Shown: positions 1 to 4,812 of the stretch, one piece after another
Numbering within the stretch: position 1 is the first letter of the stretch
Layout: every line of letters starts with the position of its first letter
Source of the DNA: Methanobacteriota archaeon
Lineage (GTDB): Archaea > Methanobacteriota > Methanobacteria > Methanobacteriales > Methanobacteriaceae
DNA: 10,037 bases
Assembly: GCA_023434825.1 (NCBI GenBank)
Contig: JAEYSH010000046.1
Coordinates: 1 to 10,037 of the forward strand
Direction of reading: 5' to 3'
Notes under the pieces: generated by a model
What the model saw: only the letters and a program-made list of their open reading frames with translations
Database searches by the model: none
What the model was told of the DNA's origin: nothing
Translations under genes and position numbers: made by a program

Positions 1-1133
1 ATCCTATAAAGACTCTTGTGGCTTTTACAGGTACTGTAAATCATGATGAACAAGAATATACTGAAAATTCTATGAATGAGTTACCTGAAAAGAAGACTAT
101 TGAAAATGCTTTTCAGGAGGACCCTTATAGGATATTAATTGTGGCTAATAAGTTCCAAACAGGTTTTGACCAGCCTTTATTGCATACTATGTATGTTGAT
201 AAGTCTTTAAATGGGATTACAGCAGTTCAGACTTTAAGTAGGGTTAATAGGATTCATAAAAATAAGAATGATACTTTAATTCTTGATTTTGCAAATAAAA
301 CAGAAGTCATCCAAAAAGCATTCCAGCCTTATTATGAAGCAACTTATCTACAGGAAGGCACAGACCCTCACAAGCTCTATGAATTAGAAGAGAAGCTTCT
401 TGATTATGAAGTTTTTGAGTTGTCTGATGTAGATGAATTTGTTCAAGCTTATATCCAAGGTGAAAATCAAGCTGTACTTCATAATATCTTACATCCTCTT
501 GTTCAAGATTACAATAAATTAATAATGGAAGATAAAGTAGGATTTAAAAAGGTCCTAAGAAGATATCAAAGCATTTACTCTTTCCTATCTCAATTAATCC
601 CCTTTACTGATGTAAATCTTGAGAAACTTTATATTTTTAATAAATATCTCAGTAAAAAGCTCCCTACAATAAATAATCCACTTCCATATATTGTTTTGGA
701 AGATGTGGATATGGATTCATATAAAATTGTCAATAAGGACGAAACTGCTATTCCTCTTGTAGGTGAGGGCGAACTAAAACCTATTTCAGAGGGTGTTGGG
801 GGATATAATCCTGATGAAAAATCAAGGCTTTCTAAAATAATTGAAGATATGAATGATGCTTTTGGAACTGATTTTACAGATGATGATAAAGTATTTTTAG
901 AAAGAGTAAAGGATAATCTACTTGAAAACGAGGAATTACTCAATAAAATGGAACATAATTCCCCAGAAAATGTTAAAGCAGTGTTTGATAAGTATTTCAA
1001 TGAAGAAATGACTCATTTACTCAAAAGCAACATGAATTTCTATAAGCGAGTTGTAGATAATGAAAAATTAAGGGATAAATTAAAAGCAGAATTATTTAAA
1101 CTCCTCTATTTAGAATATGAGAAAGAAAAGTGA
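1..1133 (+). CDS. hsdR: Type I restriction endonuclease subunit R, C-terminal part
   Basis: This is the C-terminal part (376 residues; the frame starts at base 3) of the motor and nuclease subunit of a type I restriction enzyme, which translocates DNA with ATP and cuts unmodified DNA in complex with HsdM and HsdS. The open frame runs unbroken to the left edge, beginning PIKTLVAFTGTV, so the gene is cut by the window and no start is present. Residues 48-58 (ANKFQTGFDQP) match helicase motif V of this family and 76-85 (QTLSRVNRIH) match motif VI. The rest is the charged, helical C-terminal domain usual in HsdR. Full-length HsdR is about 1000 residues, so the nuclease domain and motifs I-IV lie upstream. 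No hsdM or hsdS follows; any partners must lie to the left. The family call is firm; activity cannot be judged from this fragment. Confidence 0.9.
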   Translation, partial: PIKTLVAFTGTVNHDEQEYTENSMNELPEKKTIENAFQEDPYRILIVANKFQTGFDQPLLHTMYVDKSLNGITAVQTLSRVNRIHKNKNDTLILDFANKTEVIQKAFQPYYEATYLQEGTDPHKLYELEEKLLDYEVFELSDVDEFVQAYIQGENQAVLHNILHPLVQDYNKLIMEDKVGFKKVLRRYQSIYSFLSQLIPFTDVNLEKLYIFNKYLSKKLPTINNPLPYIVLEDVDMDSYKIVNKDETAIPLVGEGELKPISEGVGGYNPDEKSRLSKIIEDMNDAFGTDFTDDDKVFLERVKDNLLENEELLNKMEHNSPENVKAVFDKYFNEEMTHLLKSNMNFYKRVVDNEKLRDKLKAELFKLLYLEYEKEK

Positions 1134-1139
1134 GGTTAT

Positions 1140-1185
1140 AAGTTTATTCTTTTAATTTTAGATTAATTTTTATTAAAAAAAATTT
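1140..1185. terminator. T-rich bidirectional terminator between convergent genes
   Basis: The 69-bp gap between the two converging stop codons contains several T-runs on the plus strand (1142-1172) and, on the minus strand, a run of eight T (1182-1175). Archaeal RNA polymerase stops at oligo-T tracts without needing a hairpin, so this gap can end both transcripts. Functional assignment is inference from composition. Confidence 0.5.
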
Positions 1186-1202
1186 AATAAATGGATTTTA
1201 AA

Positions 1203-1721
1203 TTATTTTGAGCCTACTTTTTCATATCCCTCAAGAATTTCTAATGCTTTTGATTCATCATATAATACTTCTATACGGACATATTTAAACCCTAAAAGCA
1301 TGTCCTTGATTTCATCGCCTTCCACGACTACATTTTTTTTAGTTTCTAAAGAGCGTTTTATTAATTCATCATAGAATGGATATGGGTTTTTAGTTCCTGG
1401 CTCGGCGTTTTTTTCGTATACATAATATTCAGAACATGAACAATGAGGGTCACGAGGTCCTGTTGCATAACCATGAATGACTTCTTCTCCACAAATAGGA
1501 CATTCTCCTTTAATTAGTGAATATGGTTCATTTTTCTTTTTCCTTTTCCTTTTAACTTCCCTATATTCTACATTAGGCCAGAGTCTAACTAGCTTATATT
1601 CTTTTCTTTCTTCATCAATTCGTGTAATTTCATTACCTATTATGACAGGCATATCATGATAGAATTTATAGATTTTCCCATCTTCTTCTGTTTCATAATA
1701 TTCTCTGATTATTATTTTCAT
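1203..1721 (-). CDS. Orphan protein with a four-cysteine zinc-ribbon-like core
   Basis: I do not recognise this 172-residue protein. The ATG at 1721 is preferred over the TTG just before it, because GGAGG (1730-1726 on the minus strand) lies 4 bases before the ATG and directly abuts the TTG. The N-terminal 55 residues look beta-rich. Residues 56-64 are very basic (REVKRKRKKK region), which could bind nucleic acid. The centre has C74-P-I-C77 and, 17 residues on, C94-S-C96, with His at 83 and 93: a plausible zinc knuckle. The C-terminus is a mixed alpha/beta tail without membrane segments. The gene converges on hsdR and has its own TATA-like element, so it is not in the hsd operon. It could be a restriction-island accessory protein or an unrelated orphan; position alone does not decide. 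Confidence 0.75.
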   Translation of the reverse strand: MKIIIREYYETEEDGKIYKFYHDMPVIIGNEITRIDEERKEYKLVRLWPNVEYREVKRKRKKKNEPYSLIKGECPICGEEVIHGYATGPRDPHCSCSEYYVYEKNAEPGTKNPYPFYDELIKRSLETKKNVVVEGDEIKDMLLGFKYVRIEVLYDESKALEILEGYEKVGSK

Positions 1722-1787
1722 CAATCCTCCATGTAATATTCAAATTGAAGTAGATATTGAATTATGATTTGGTTTTATTTGAGTATA

Positions 1788-1795
1788 ATATATAA
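1788..1795 (-). promoter_or_regulatory. TATA box for the zinc-ribbon orphan gene
   Basis: The minus strand reads TTATATAT here, about 70 bases before the ATG at 1721. Archaeal TATA boxes sit about 26 bases before the start of transcription, giving a leader of roughly 40-45 bases that carries the GGAGG site. AT-rich surroundings make chance matches common. Confidence 0.4.
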
Positions 1796-1926
1796 TATCT
1801 TTTAGTTTAAATGTATGAAATTTTTTAAGTGGTAGGGGAACATTGAATGAAAAAGTGAAATTACTAGGATTTTTATAATACAAAACTCAATGGGCTACTT
1901 CAATTTAACAAAATGGTGAATATAAT

Positions 1927-2037
1927 CTAAAGTTTATGCAGCAGTATGCATATAATTAAAGCACCGTCTAATTTAATCAACTTTCATTATAACCTTTAAT
2001 TAAATAGATTATTAAGCGTATACTGCATAAGCTCTAA
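1927..2037. repeat. Nested inverted-repeat element of about 103 bp
   Basis: AGTTTATGCAG at 1931-1941 pairs with CTGCATAAGCT at 2023-2033 (11 pairs, one G-T). Inside, TAATTAAA at 1953-1960 pairs exactly with TTTAATTA at 1995-2002. The pairing can shift register because GCAG is doubled at 1938-1944. CTAA occurs immediately outside both ends (1927-1930 and 2034-2037), as a short target duplication would, but four bases is weak evidence. It could be a tiny non-autonomous element, a structured RNA, or a protein-binding palindrome. Confidence 0.5.
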
Positions 2038-2166
2038 CTGGATATAAATGATTTATAATTAATATCAATTTAAAGTGATAAAATTCTAAACTATAACTAA
2101 ATAATCATGTATTTTAGTTTTAAAGCGTTAAACAGAATAATTCTTATGGACTTATAAATTTTCAAA

Positions 2167-2207
2167 GGGGGTAAGAGAAGAGTATACATACATGTCTCTT
2201 CTTATCC
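2167..2207. repeat. G-tract/polypurine hairpin A
   Basis: A run of five G (2167-2171) leads into a purine tract. GAAGAG (2177-2182) pairs exactly with CTCTTC (2196-2201), and GGTAA (2170-2174) can pair with TTATCC (2202-2207) allowing one bulge. The 13-base loop contains TATACATAC. The same plan, G-run then purines then a pyrimidine arm, recurs at 2784, 3135 and 3366. Confidence 0.5.
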
Positions 2208-2222
2208 TCTGGAGAGCATGTA

Positions 2223-2317
2223 AAAATCAATACTTATTGGAAATATTATGGCTTTTTTACTTAACTAAGCGATTCTAAAAATCTAATATACGTAACTATA
2301 CGTTTAGAATTGATTTT
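2223..2317. repeat. Triple nested inverted repeat
   Basis: Three perfect arm pairs are nested: AAAATCAAT (2223-2231) with ATTGATTTT (2309-2317), ATTCTAAA (2272-2279) with TTTAGAAT (2303-2310), and ACGTA (2290-2294) with TACGT (2299-2303). Some arms overlap by a base or two, so not all pairs can form fully at once. GGCTTTTTTACTTAA (2250-2264) recurs with one change at 3026-3040 inside another inverted repeat. Confidence 0.45.
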
Positions 2318-2348
2318 GTTTTTGAGTGTTCAATTATTTGAATAAAGG

Positions 2349-2366
2349 TTAATTAATTAATTAATA
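2349..2366. repeat. TTAA tandem repeat
   Basis: Four consecutive TTAA units make an 18-bp pure A/T stretch that is its own reverse complement. Such tracts melt easily, but in DNA of this composition they also arise by chance. Confidence 0.5.
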
Positions 2367-2543
2367 TTTTTTATGTTTGAGATGTTTTCTAATTAATAAA
2401 CCATATATACTACAGTTTTCGCGCTGTTTTAAAACAATTTTTTATTAATATTAACTCATAGAATGAGCAGAATAACTTTCTATTACTTAATTCATCTCAT
2501 TTTTAATTGCTAAAGGTATAATTCATCATATTGTATTTGCGTA

Positions 2544-2590
2544 ACCTTTTGATTTGTCAAATTCTATTTTAATATCTCTTATGTGTTTTT
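2544..2590. repeat. 47-bp direct repeat, copy 1
   Basis: This segment matches 2897-2943 at a constant offset of 353 bases with six mismatches in 47 and no gaps. Downstream, the CCCGGGGG boxes at 2781 and 3132 are 351 bases apart, so both ends of a unit of about 240 bp keep their register while the middle has diverged beyond easy recognition. Confidence 0.7.
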
Positions 2591-2660
2591 TGAACATTGT
2601 TTAATATTTAGATAAAAACCAATAAAATAATTAAACAATATTATAATAATTTTTTAAAAA

Positions 2661-2816
2661 AGCGGACAGTTTTGCCTCGGGGCATTTTAACTATCTATGA
2701 CCGTCTATTAGATAGTTAGATTTGAGTATGAGTAAAAAGGACTACCCACGTAGTCCAGACTCAATATAAATAAGTGTGCTCCCGGGGGGAAGGGAAGGCC
2801 TCTCTCTCCTTTCCTT
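2661..2816 (+). ncRNA. Candidate structured RNA (hairpin cluster)
   Basis: Four hairpins follow each other in the most GC-rich stretch of the intergenic region. TGCC (2673-2676) pairs with GGCA (2681-2684) around TCGG. AACTATCT (2689-2696) pairs with AGATAGTT (2710-2717). TTGAGT (2722-2727) pairs with ACTCAA (2759-2764) and encloses GGACTA (2739-2744) paired with TAGTCC (2751-2756). AAGGGAAGG (2790-2798) pairs with CCTTTCCTT (2808-2816) with one G-T. In AT-rich archaea, isolated GC-rich patches with local pairing often mark non-coding RNA. The strand is uncertain, since perfect stems read the same on both; plus is chosen because the last hairpin uses a G-T pair there and is followed by pyrimidines. 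No known RNA family was recognised. Confidence 0.35.
2784..2816. repeat. G-tract/polypurine hairpin B
   Basis: Six G are followed by AAGGGAAGG, giving four short G-runs within 15 bases that could also form a G-quadruplex. The purine arm (2790-2798) pairs over nine positions with the pyrimidine arm at 2808-2816 around a loop of C and T. This is the most stable of the G-tract hairpins in the region. Confidence 0.55.
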
Positions 2817-2896
2817 TAAGACTTAATTTACACCTAATGTAATCTCTTCATATAAGCTTAAATTTAGATAATAAGAGTAGGAAACTCATAATGAAG

Positions 2897-2943
2897 ACCT
2901 TTAACTTTGTTAAATTCCATTTTAATATCTCCTATGTGTTTTT
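2897..2943. repeat. 47-bp direct repeat, copy 2
   Basis: Second copy of the 2544-2590 repeat (41 of 47 identical). It opens the unit that leads, via the inverted repeat at 2974-3047, to G-tract copy C. Confidence 0.7.
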
Positions 2944-2973
2944 AAATTATTTAAATTATCCAAACTTAATATC

Positions 2974-3047
2974 AGTAGACTTCTGCATTCTATATATTGC
3001 ATAAGTTACTGAAATGTTTCAGATGGGCTTTTTTGCTTAAGTCTACT
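2974..3047. repeat. Inverted repeat with internal hairpin
   Basis: AGTAGACTT (2974-2982) pairs perfectly with AAGTCTACT (3039-3047). Within it CTGAAA (3009-3014) faces TTTCAG (3017-3022) with a 2-base gap, and ATATTGCATAAGTT (2994-3007) matches 12 of 14 bases of the right arm of the 1927-2037 element. The T-run GGCTTTTTTGCTTAA (3026-3040) is shared with the 2223-2317 element. Confidence 0.45.
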
Positions 3048-3132
3048 AAAATCGTACCGTATACCCTTTCAGAGCCCGAAATTAAAAAATAAGTGTTAAA
3101 TATACTTAGAACAAGTCGCGCGGAAATTTTTC

Positions 3133-3231
3133 CCGGGGGAGAGAGAAGGTATATGTACTTCAAGTCATTTTCTTTAAATCCAAAAATAAGCATTTTAAAG
3201 TGATATTAAGTGATATTATCACTTTAAAATC
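3133..3231. repeat. Long direct repeat, copy C
   Basis: About 99 bp aligning with 3364-3463 at roughly 80% identity with one gap. It runs in the order CCGGGGG, purine tract, GTATATGT, a pyrimidine-rich TTTCTTTAAA, then the palindrome. The last 36 bases (3196-3231) are identical in both copies although the preceding part has drifted. Weaker similarity continues upstream (GCCC followed by an A-rich run at 3074 and 3307), so the full unit may be about 230 bp in tandem. Confidence 0.75.
3192..3230. repeat. Two-register palindrome, copy C
   Basis: ATTTTAAAGTGATA (3192-3205) pairs perfectly with TATCACTTTAAAAT (3217-3230). AAGTGATATT is doubled in tandem (3198-3207 and 3208-3217), so the right arm can instead pair with the second copy, AAGTGAT (3208-3214) with ATCACTT (3218-3224), around a 3-base loop. 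The two stems exclude each other. As DNA it offers three AAGTGAT half-sites, two direct and one inverted. Confidence 0.7.
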
Positions 3232-3363
3232 TCCCATTATAAAAAAATATAAATTAAAATTCGGAAGTTTTAACCTGATATTGAGAAACGGTATCAAGTT
3301 AAAATTGCCCAATGTAAAAAATAAAAGTAATGAAAGCCCAGAATCAAGTGATATAAAGACGGT

Positions 3364-3463
3364 CCGGGGGAAGGAGAAGGGTATATGTGTCTAAATGCAA
3401 TTTCTTTAAAGCAAGAACATGACAATCTAAAGTGATATTAAGTGATATTATCACTTTAAAATC
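3364..3463. repeat. Long direct repeat, copy D
   Basis: Second copy of the 3133-3231 repeat, offset by 231-232 bases. Its purine tract has three G-runs after the CCGGGGG box. The reading frames overlapping copy C are not conserved here, which argues against a protein-coding origin for the repeat. Confidence 0.75.
3428..3458. repeat. Two-register palindrome, copy D
   Basis: TAAAGTGATA (3428-3437) pairs with TATCACTTTA (3449-3458). The tandem AAGTGATATT (3430-3449) and the alternative 7-bp stem with its 3-base loop are preserved exactly. The outermost left-arm bases differ from copy C, shortening the long stem to 10 bp. Confidence 0.7.
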
Positions 3464-3521
3464 CTCTGAATTGTAAAATGGGCTTCCTGAAAATTTCGAA
3501 GCATAATGATATGAATATTTC

Positions 3522-3563
3522 ATAGGGGTAGCTAAGATGTATATGGGGCACCCCCTCCCCTAT
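3522..3563. repeat. G/C-tract hairpin E
   Basis: ATAGGGG (3522-3528) pairs perfectly with CCCCTAT (3557-3563). GGGG (3545-3548) faces a run of C (3551-3555), so a second pairing is possible. It may be a decayed fifth member of the G-tract series, but it lacks the purine tract of the others. Confidence 0.4.
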
Positions 3564-3612
3564 ATATAATATATTATAATAATAATAGAGAGAGAAAATA
3601 AAAATAATAATA
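3561..3612. repeat. Low-complexity A/T/G tract
   Basis: TA and ATA runs, then a GAGAGAG stretch and AATAATA units. A small hairpin, AATAGC (3609-3614) with GCTATT (3617-3622), closes it. It is probably slippage-prone filler. Confidence 0.5.
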
Positions 3613-3776
3613 GCAAGCTATTAAGCCTATGAATAAGTATATATGGCTCTTTCTCACAGTGTGTTAGTTTAGCTTCCCATCATCCTATCTAAATACATTA
3701 TATATCCACTATGAGGTTTTAGACTTATGTTAAGTGTTTGACTTTCCTATGATTTTTGTATGATTTTTCCATAAAA

Positions 3777-3800
3777 TTTTAAAAAATGTTAAAAAAAAGT
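3777..3800 (-). terminator. Oligo-T terminator of the 242-aa orphan gene
   Basis: Immediately after the TAA stop, the minus strand has a run of eight T (3798-3791), then at least six T (3786-3781) followed by more A/T. This is the classic archaeal intrinsic terminator pattern. Confidence 0.6.
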
Positions 3801-3804
3801 TTTA

Positions 3805-4524
3805 TTAAAATTGTTTAATGATTGCTTCCTCATTTTTGAAATGGCTTATAGTCGCATAAACATTGTATAACTGTTTATTATTGTGTTTAATGTACTTCTG
3901 ACATGTTCTTATAATATAAATTTTAAATGAGTTAGGGTCTTTAATCTTGTCATCCTTGTTAGTCTTAATGATATCATATACATTATGTTGATTATTTAGC
4001 TGGTTTAAGCTGTTTAATTGGTATACTTCAATGTTTTCTAAAATATTGTTTACAACGAGGATGTAAAACTTATTATCATTCTTATACTTGAATGGTATAA
4101 AAAACATGTCTGGGTTAATATTCACTTTCTTGGAATTATTTAAAAACTTGGTTAATTTCTTCTTATTCTTAAACTCTTCAGAATCTTGATAAAATGGTGT
4201 ATTAGGTTCTATTTCAAAATCAATATAATTCTTATCATAGATAATCTTGTATTGGTTGTCACTAACCTCATAAATATCATTTCTACTTGGTTCAATACGC
4301 AATTTAAATATGTCTTTATCAGTTATGTAATATGTTGTGTAATCCTTAGGATTTATTGTACCTTTATAGCCTTCACCTTTACGATATTCAATTTCCTCAT
4401 TCAATTCATGAAGACGCTTTTCTATCTTTACTTTTGCATCATTACCAAAATCACGTATAACACTATCTATTTTGTCTAATTTCTGTCTATTTGGTATTTT
4501 AGCCCCTTTATTTACATTATCCAT
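3805..4524 (-). CDS. Orphan K/N/I-rich soluble protein
   Basis: I do not recognise this protein. The longest frame opens with GTG at 4533, but that GTG is part of the ribosome-binding site AGGTGA (4535-4530); the ATG at 4524, 6 bases after GGTG, is the better start (ATG 4527 is the other option), leaving about 240 residues. The first 50 residues are charged and probably helical (IDSVIRDFGNDAKVKIEKRL). The rest alternates short beta-like segments with polar loops. There is no signal peptide, membrane segment, cysteine cluster or known catalytic motif. The extreme Lys, Asn, Ile and Tyr content and the isolated position beside repeats fit a gene of viral or mobile origin, but that is inference. 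A clear ribosome-binding site, upstream TATA-like element and T-run terminator support a real, single-gene transcript. Confidence 0.7.
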   Translation of the reverse strand: MDNVNKGAKIPNRQKLDKIDSVIRDFGNDAKVKIEKRLHELNEEIEYRKGEGYKGTINPKDYTTYYITDKDIFKLRIEPSRNDIYEVSDNQYKIIYDKNYIDFEIEPNTPFYQDSEEFKNKKKLTKFLNNSKKVNINPDMFFIPFKYKNDNKFYILVVNNILENIEVYQLNSLNQLNNQHNVYDIIKTNKDDKIKDPNSFKIYIIRTCQKYIKHNNKQLYNVYATISHFKNEEAIIKQF

Positions 4525-4587
4525 CATTTTCACCTACATTTCTTACTGTTCATGTGTTTTCATTTAATTTCATACTTTTATAGATGA

Positions 4588-4595
4588 ATTTATAA
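4588..4595 (-). promoter_or_regulatory. TATA box candidate for the 242-aa orphan gene
   Basis: TTATAAAT on the minus strand, preceded by AAAC as a possible purine-rich BRE. It lies 64-71 bases before the preferred ATG, predicting a leader of about 40 bases. A competing TATA-like CATATAAATAC lies farther upstream, right beside the palindrome at 4636-4654. Confidence 0.4.
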
Positions 4596-4635
4596 GTTTA
4601 TAGAGGGTTTATTTATCAGGTTTGAGTATTTATAT

Positions 4636-4654
4636 GGCTAAATAGCTATTTGCC
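4636..4654. repeat. Operator-like palindrome
   Basis: AAATAGCTATTT (4640-4651) is a perfect 12-bp palindrome, extended by GGC and GCC on the outside with one unpaired T. It sits 18 bases beyond the stop of the possible 34-aa gene and just before a TATA-like sequence for the downstream gene, so it could be a repressor site or a terminator hairpin. Confidence 0.4.
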
Positions 4655-4671
4655 ACTTATTTCCTTGCATT

Positions 4672-4776
4672 CTAATTCGACAATCTTTCCAGTATCTTTA
4701 AATATTCAGGCGACTTTTCAATGTTCTTATTCTTGAAATAAGATAGGAGCATCTTCTCTGGTAAGTTTACACTCAT
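4672..4776 (-). CDS. Possible 34-aa small protein
   Basis: A short frame starts at ATG 4776 and ends at TAG 4674-4672: MSVNLPEKMLLSYFKNKNIE, then a helical tail with a KILERL stretch. It has no recognised family. AGGGG directly abuts the ATG, too close for normal pairing, but a good TATA box (4809-4802) predicts transcription starting within a few bases of the ATG, so the message may be nearly leaderless, as is common in archaea. The composition (Leu, Glu, Lys, one Pro-led helix) is more protein-like than the surrounding noncoding DNA. It lies on the same strand as, and 147 bases upstream of, the 242-aa orphan, and could be its small partner, an antitoxin-like regulator, a remnant of a longer gene, or a chance frame. 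Confidence 0.35.
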   Translation of the reverse strand: MSVNLPEKMLLSYFKNKNIEKSPEYLKILERLSN

Positions 4777-4801
4777 CCCCTGTGTTTGTTGAGTAAATAC
4801 A

Positions 4802-4809
4802 TATATAAA
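4802..4809 (-). promoter_or_regulatory. TATA box for the possible small gene
   Basis: TTTATATA on the minus strand, close to the archaeal consensus, with an A-rich ACCAAAACA upstream as a BRE candidate. Its centre is about 29 bases before the ATG at 4776, implying a leader of only a few bases. Confidence 0.45.
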
Positions 4810-4812
4810 TGT

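Larger units (their letters stand above)
1725..3804. other. 2.1-kb gene-free region rich in repeats and hairpins
   Basis: No reading frame here looks like a protein gene: the longest (67 and 64 codons at 2990-3193 and 3200-3394) run through repeats, lack a ribosome-binding site, and are not kept between repeat copies. The region contains diverged direct repeats (2544-2590 with 2897-2943; 3133-3231 with 3364-3463), several inverted repeats, five places where a run of four to six G is followed by purines or pairs with downstream pyrimidines (2167, 2784, 3135, 3366, 3525), and the only locally GC-rich patches outside the genes. Individual parts are listed separately. Possible roles include a family of small RNAs, an origin or partition-like site, or remains of a mobile element; the sequence does not settle which. 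Confidence 0.6.

Noticed and set aside
629..1000. Minus-strand frame of 123 codons inside hsdR
   Set aside because: It is the antisense shadow of a clear HsdR coding frame; its Ser-rich translation reflects that.
2990..3193. 67-codon minus-strand frame across repeat copy C
   Set aside because: It has no ribosome-binding site, runs through an inverted repeat and a G-tract hairpin, and no equivalent frame exists in copy D.
3200..3394. 64-codon plus-strand frame spanning copies C and D
   Set aside because: It starts inside a palindrome, ends in the next repeat, and has no protein-like pattern; treated as chance.
2540..3470. Repeats considered as a CRISPR array
   Set aside because: There are only two copies of each repeat, spacing is 230-350 bases rather than 60-75, copies are diverged, and no cas gene is near.
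1725..3804. tRNA or C/D box RNA genes
   Set aside because: No T-loop-like GGTTCRAATC with a matching acceptor stem and no TGATGA box paired with CTGA at suitable spacing was found in the intergenic DNA.
4186..4479. Plus-strand frame of 97 codons opposite the 242-aa orphan
   Set aside because: It is hydrophobic antisense translation of a K/N/I-rich gene; the minus-strand frame has the ribosome-binding site and terminator.
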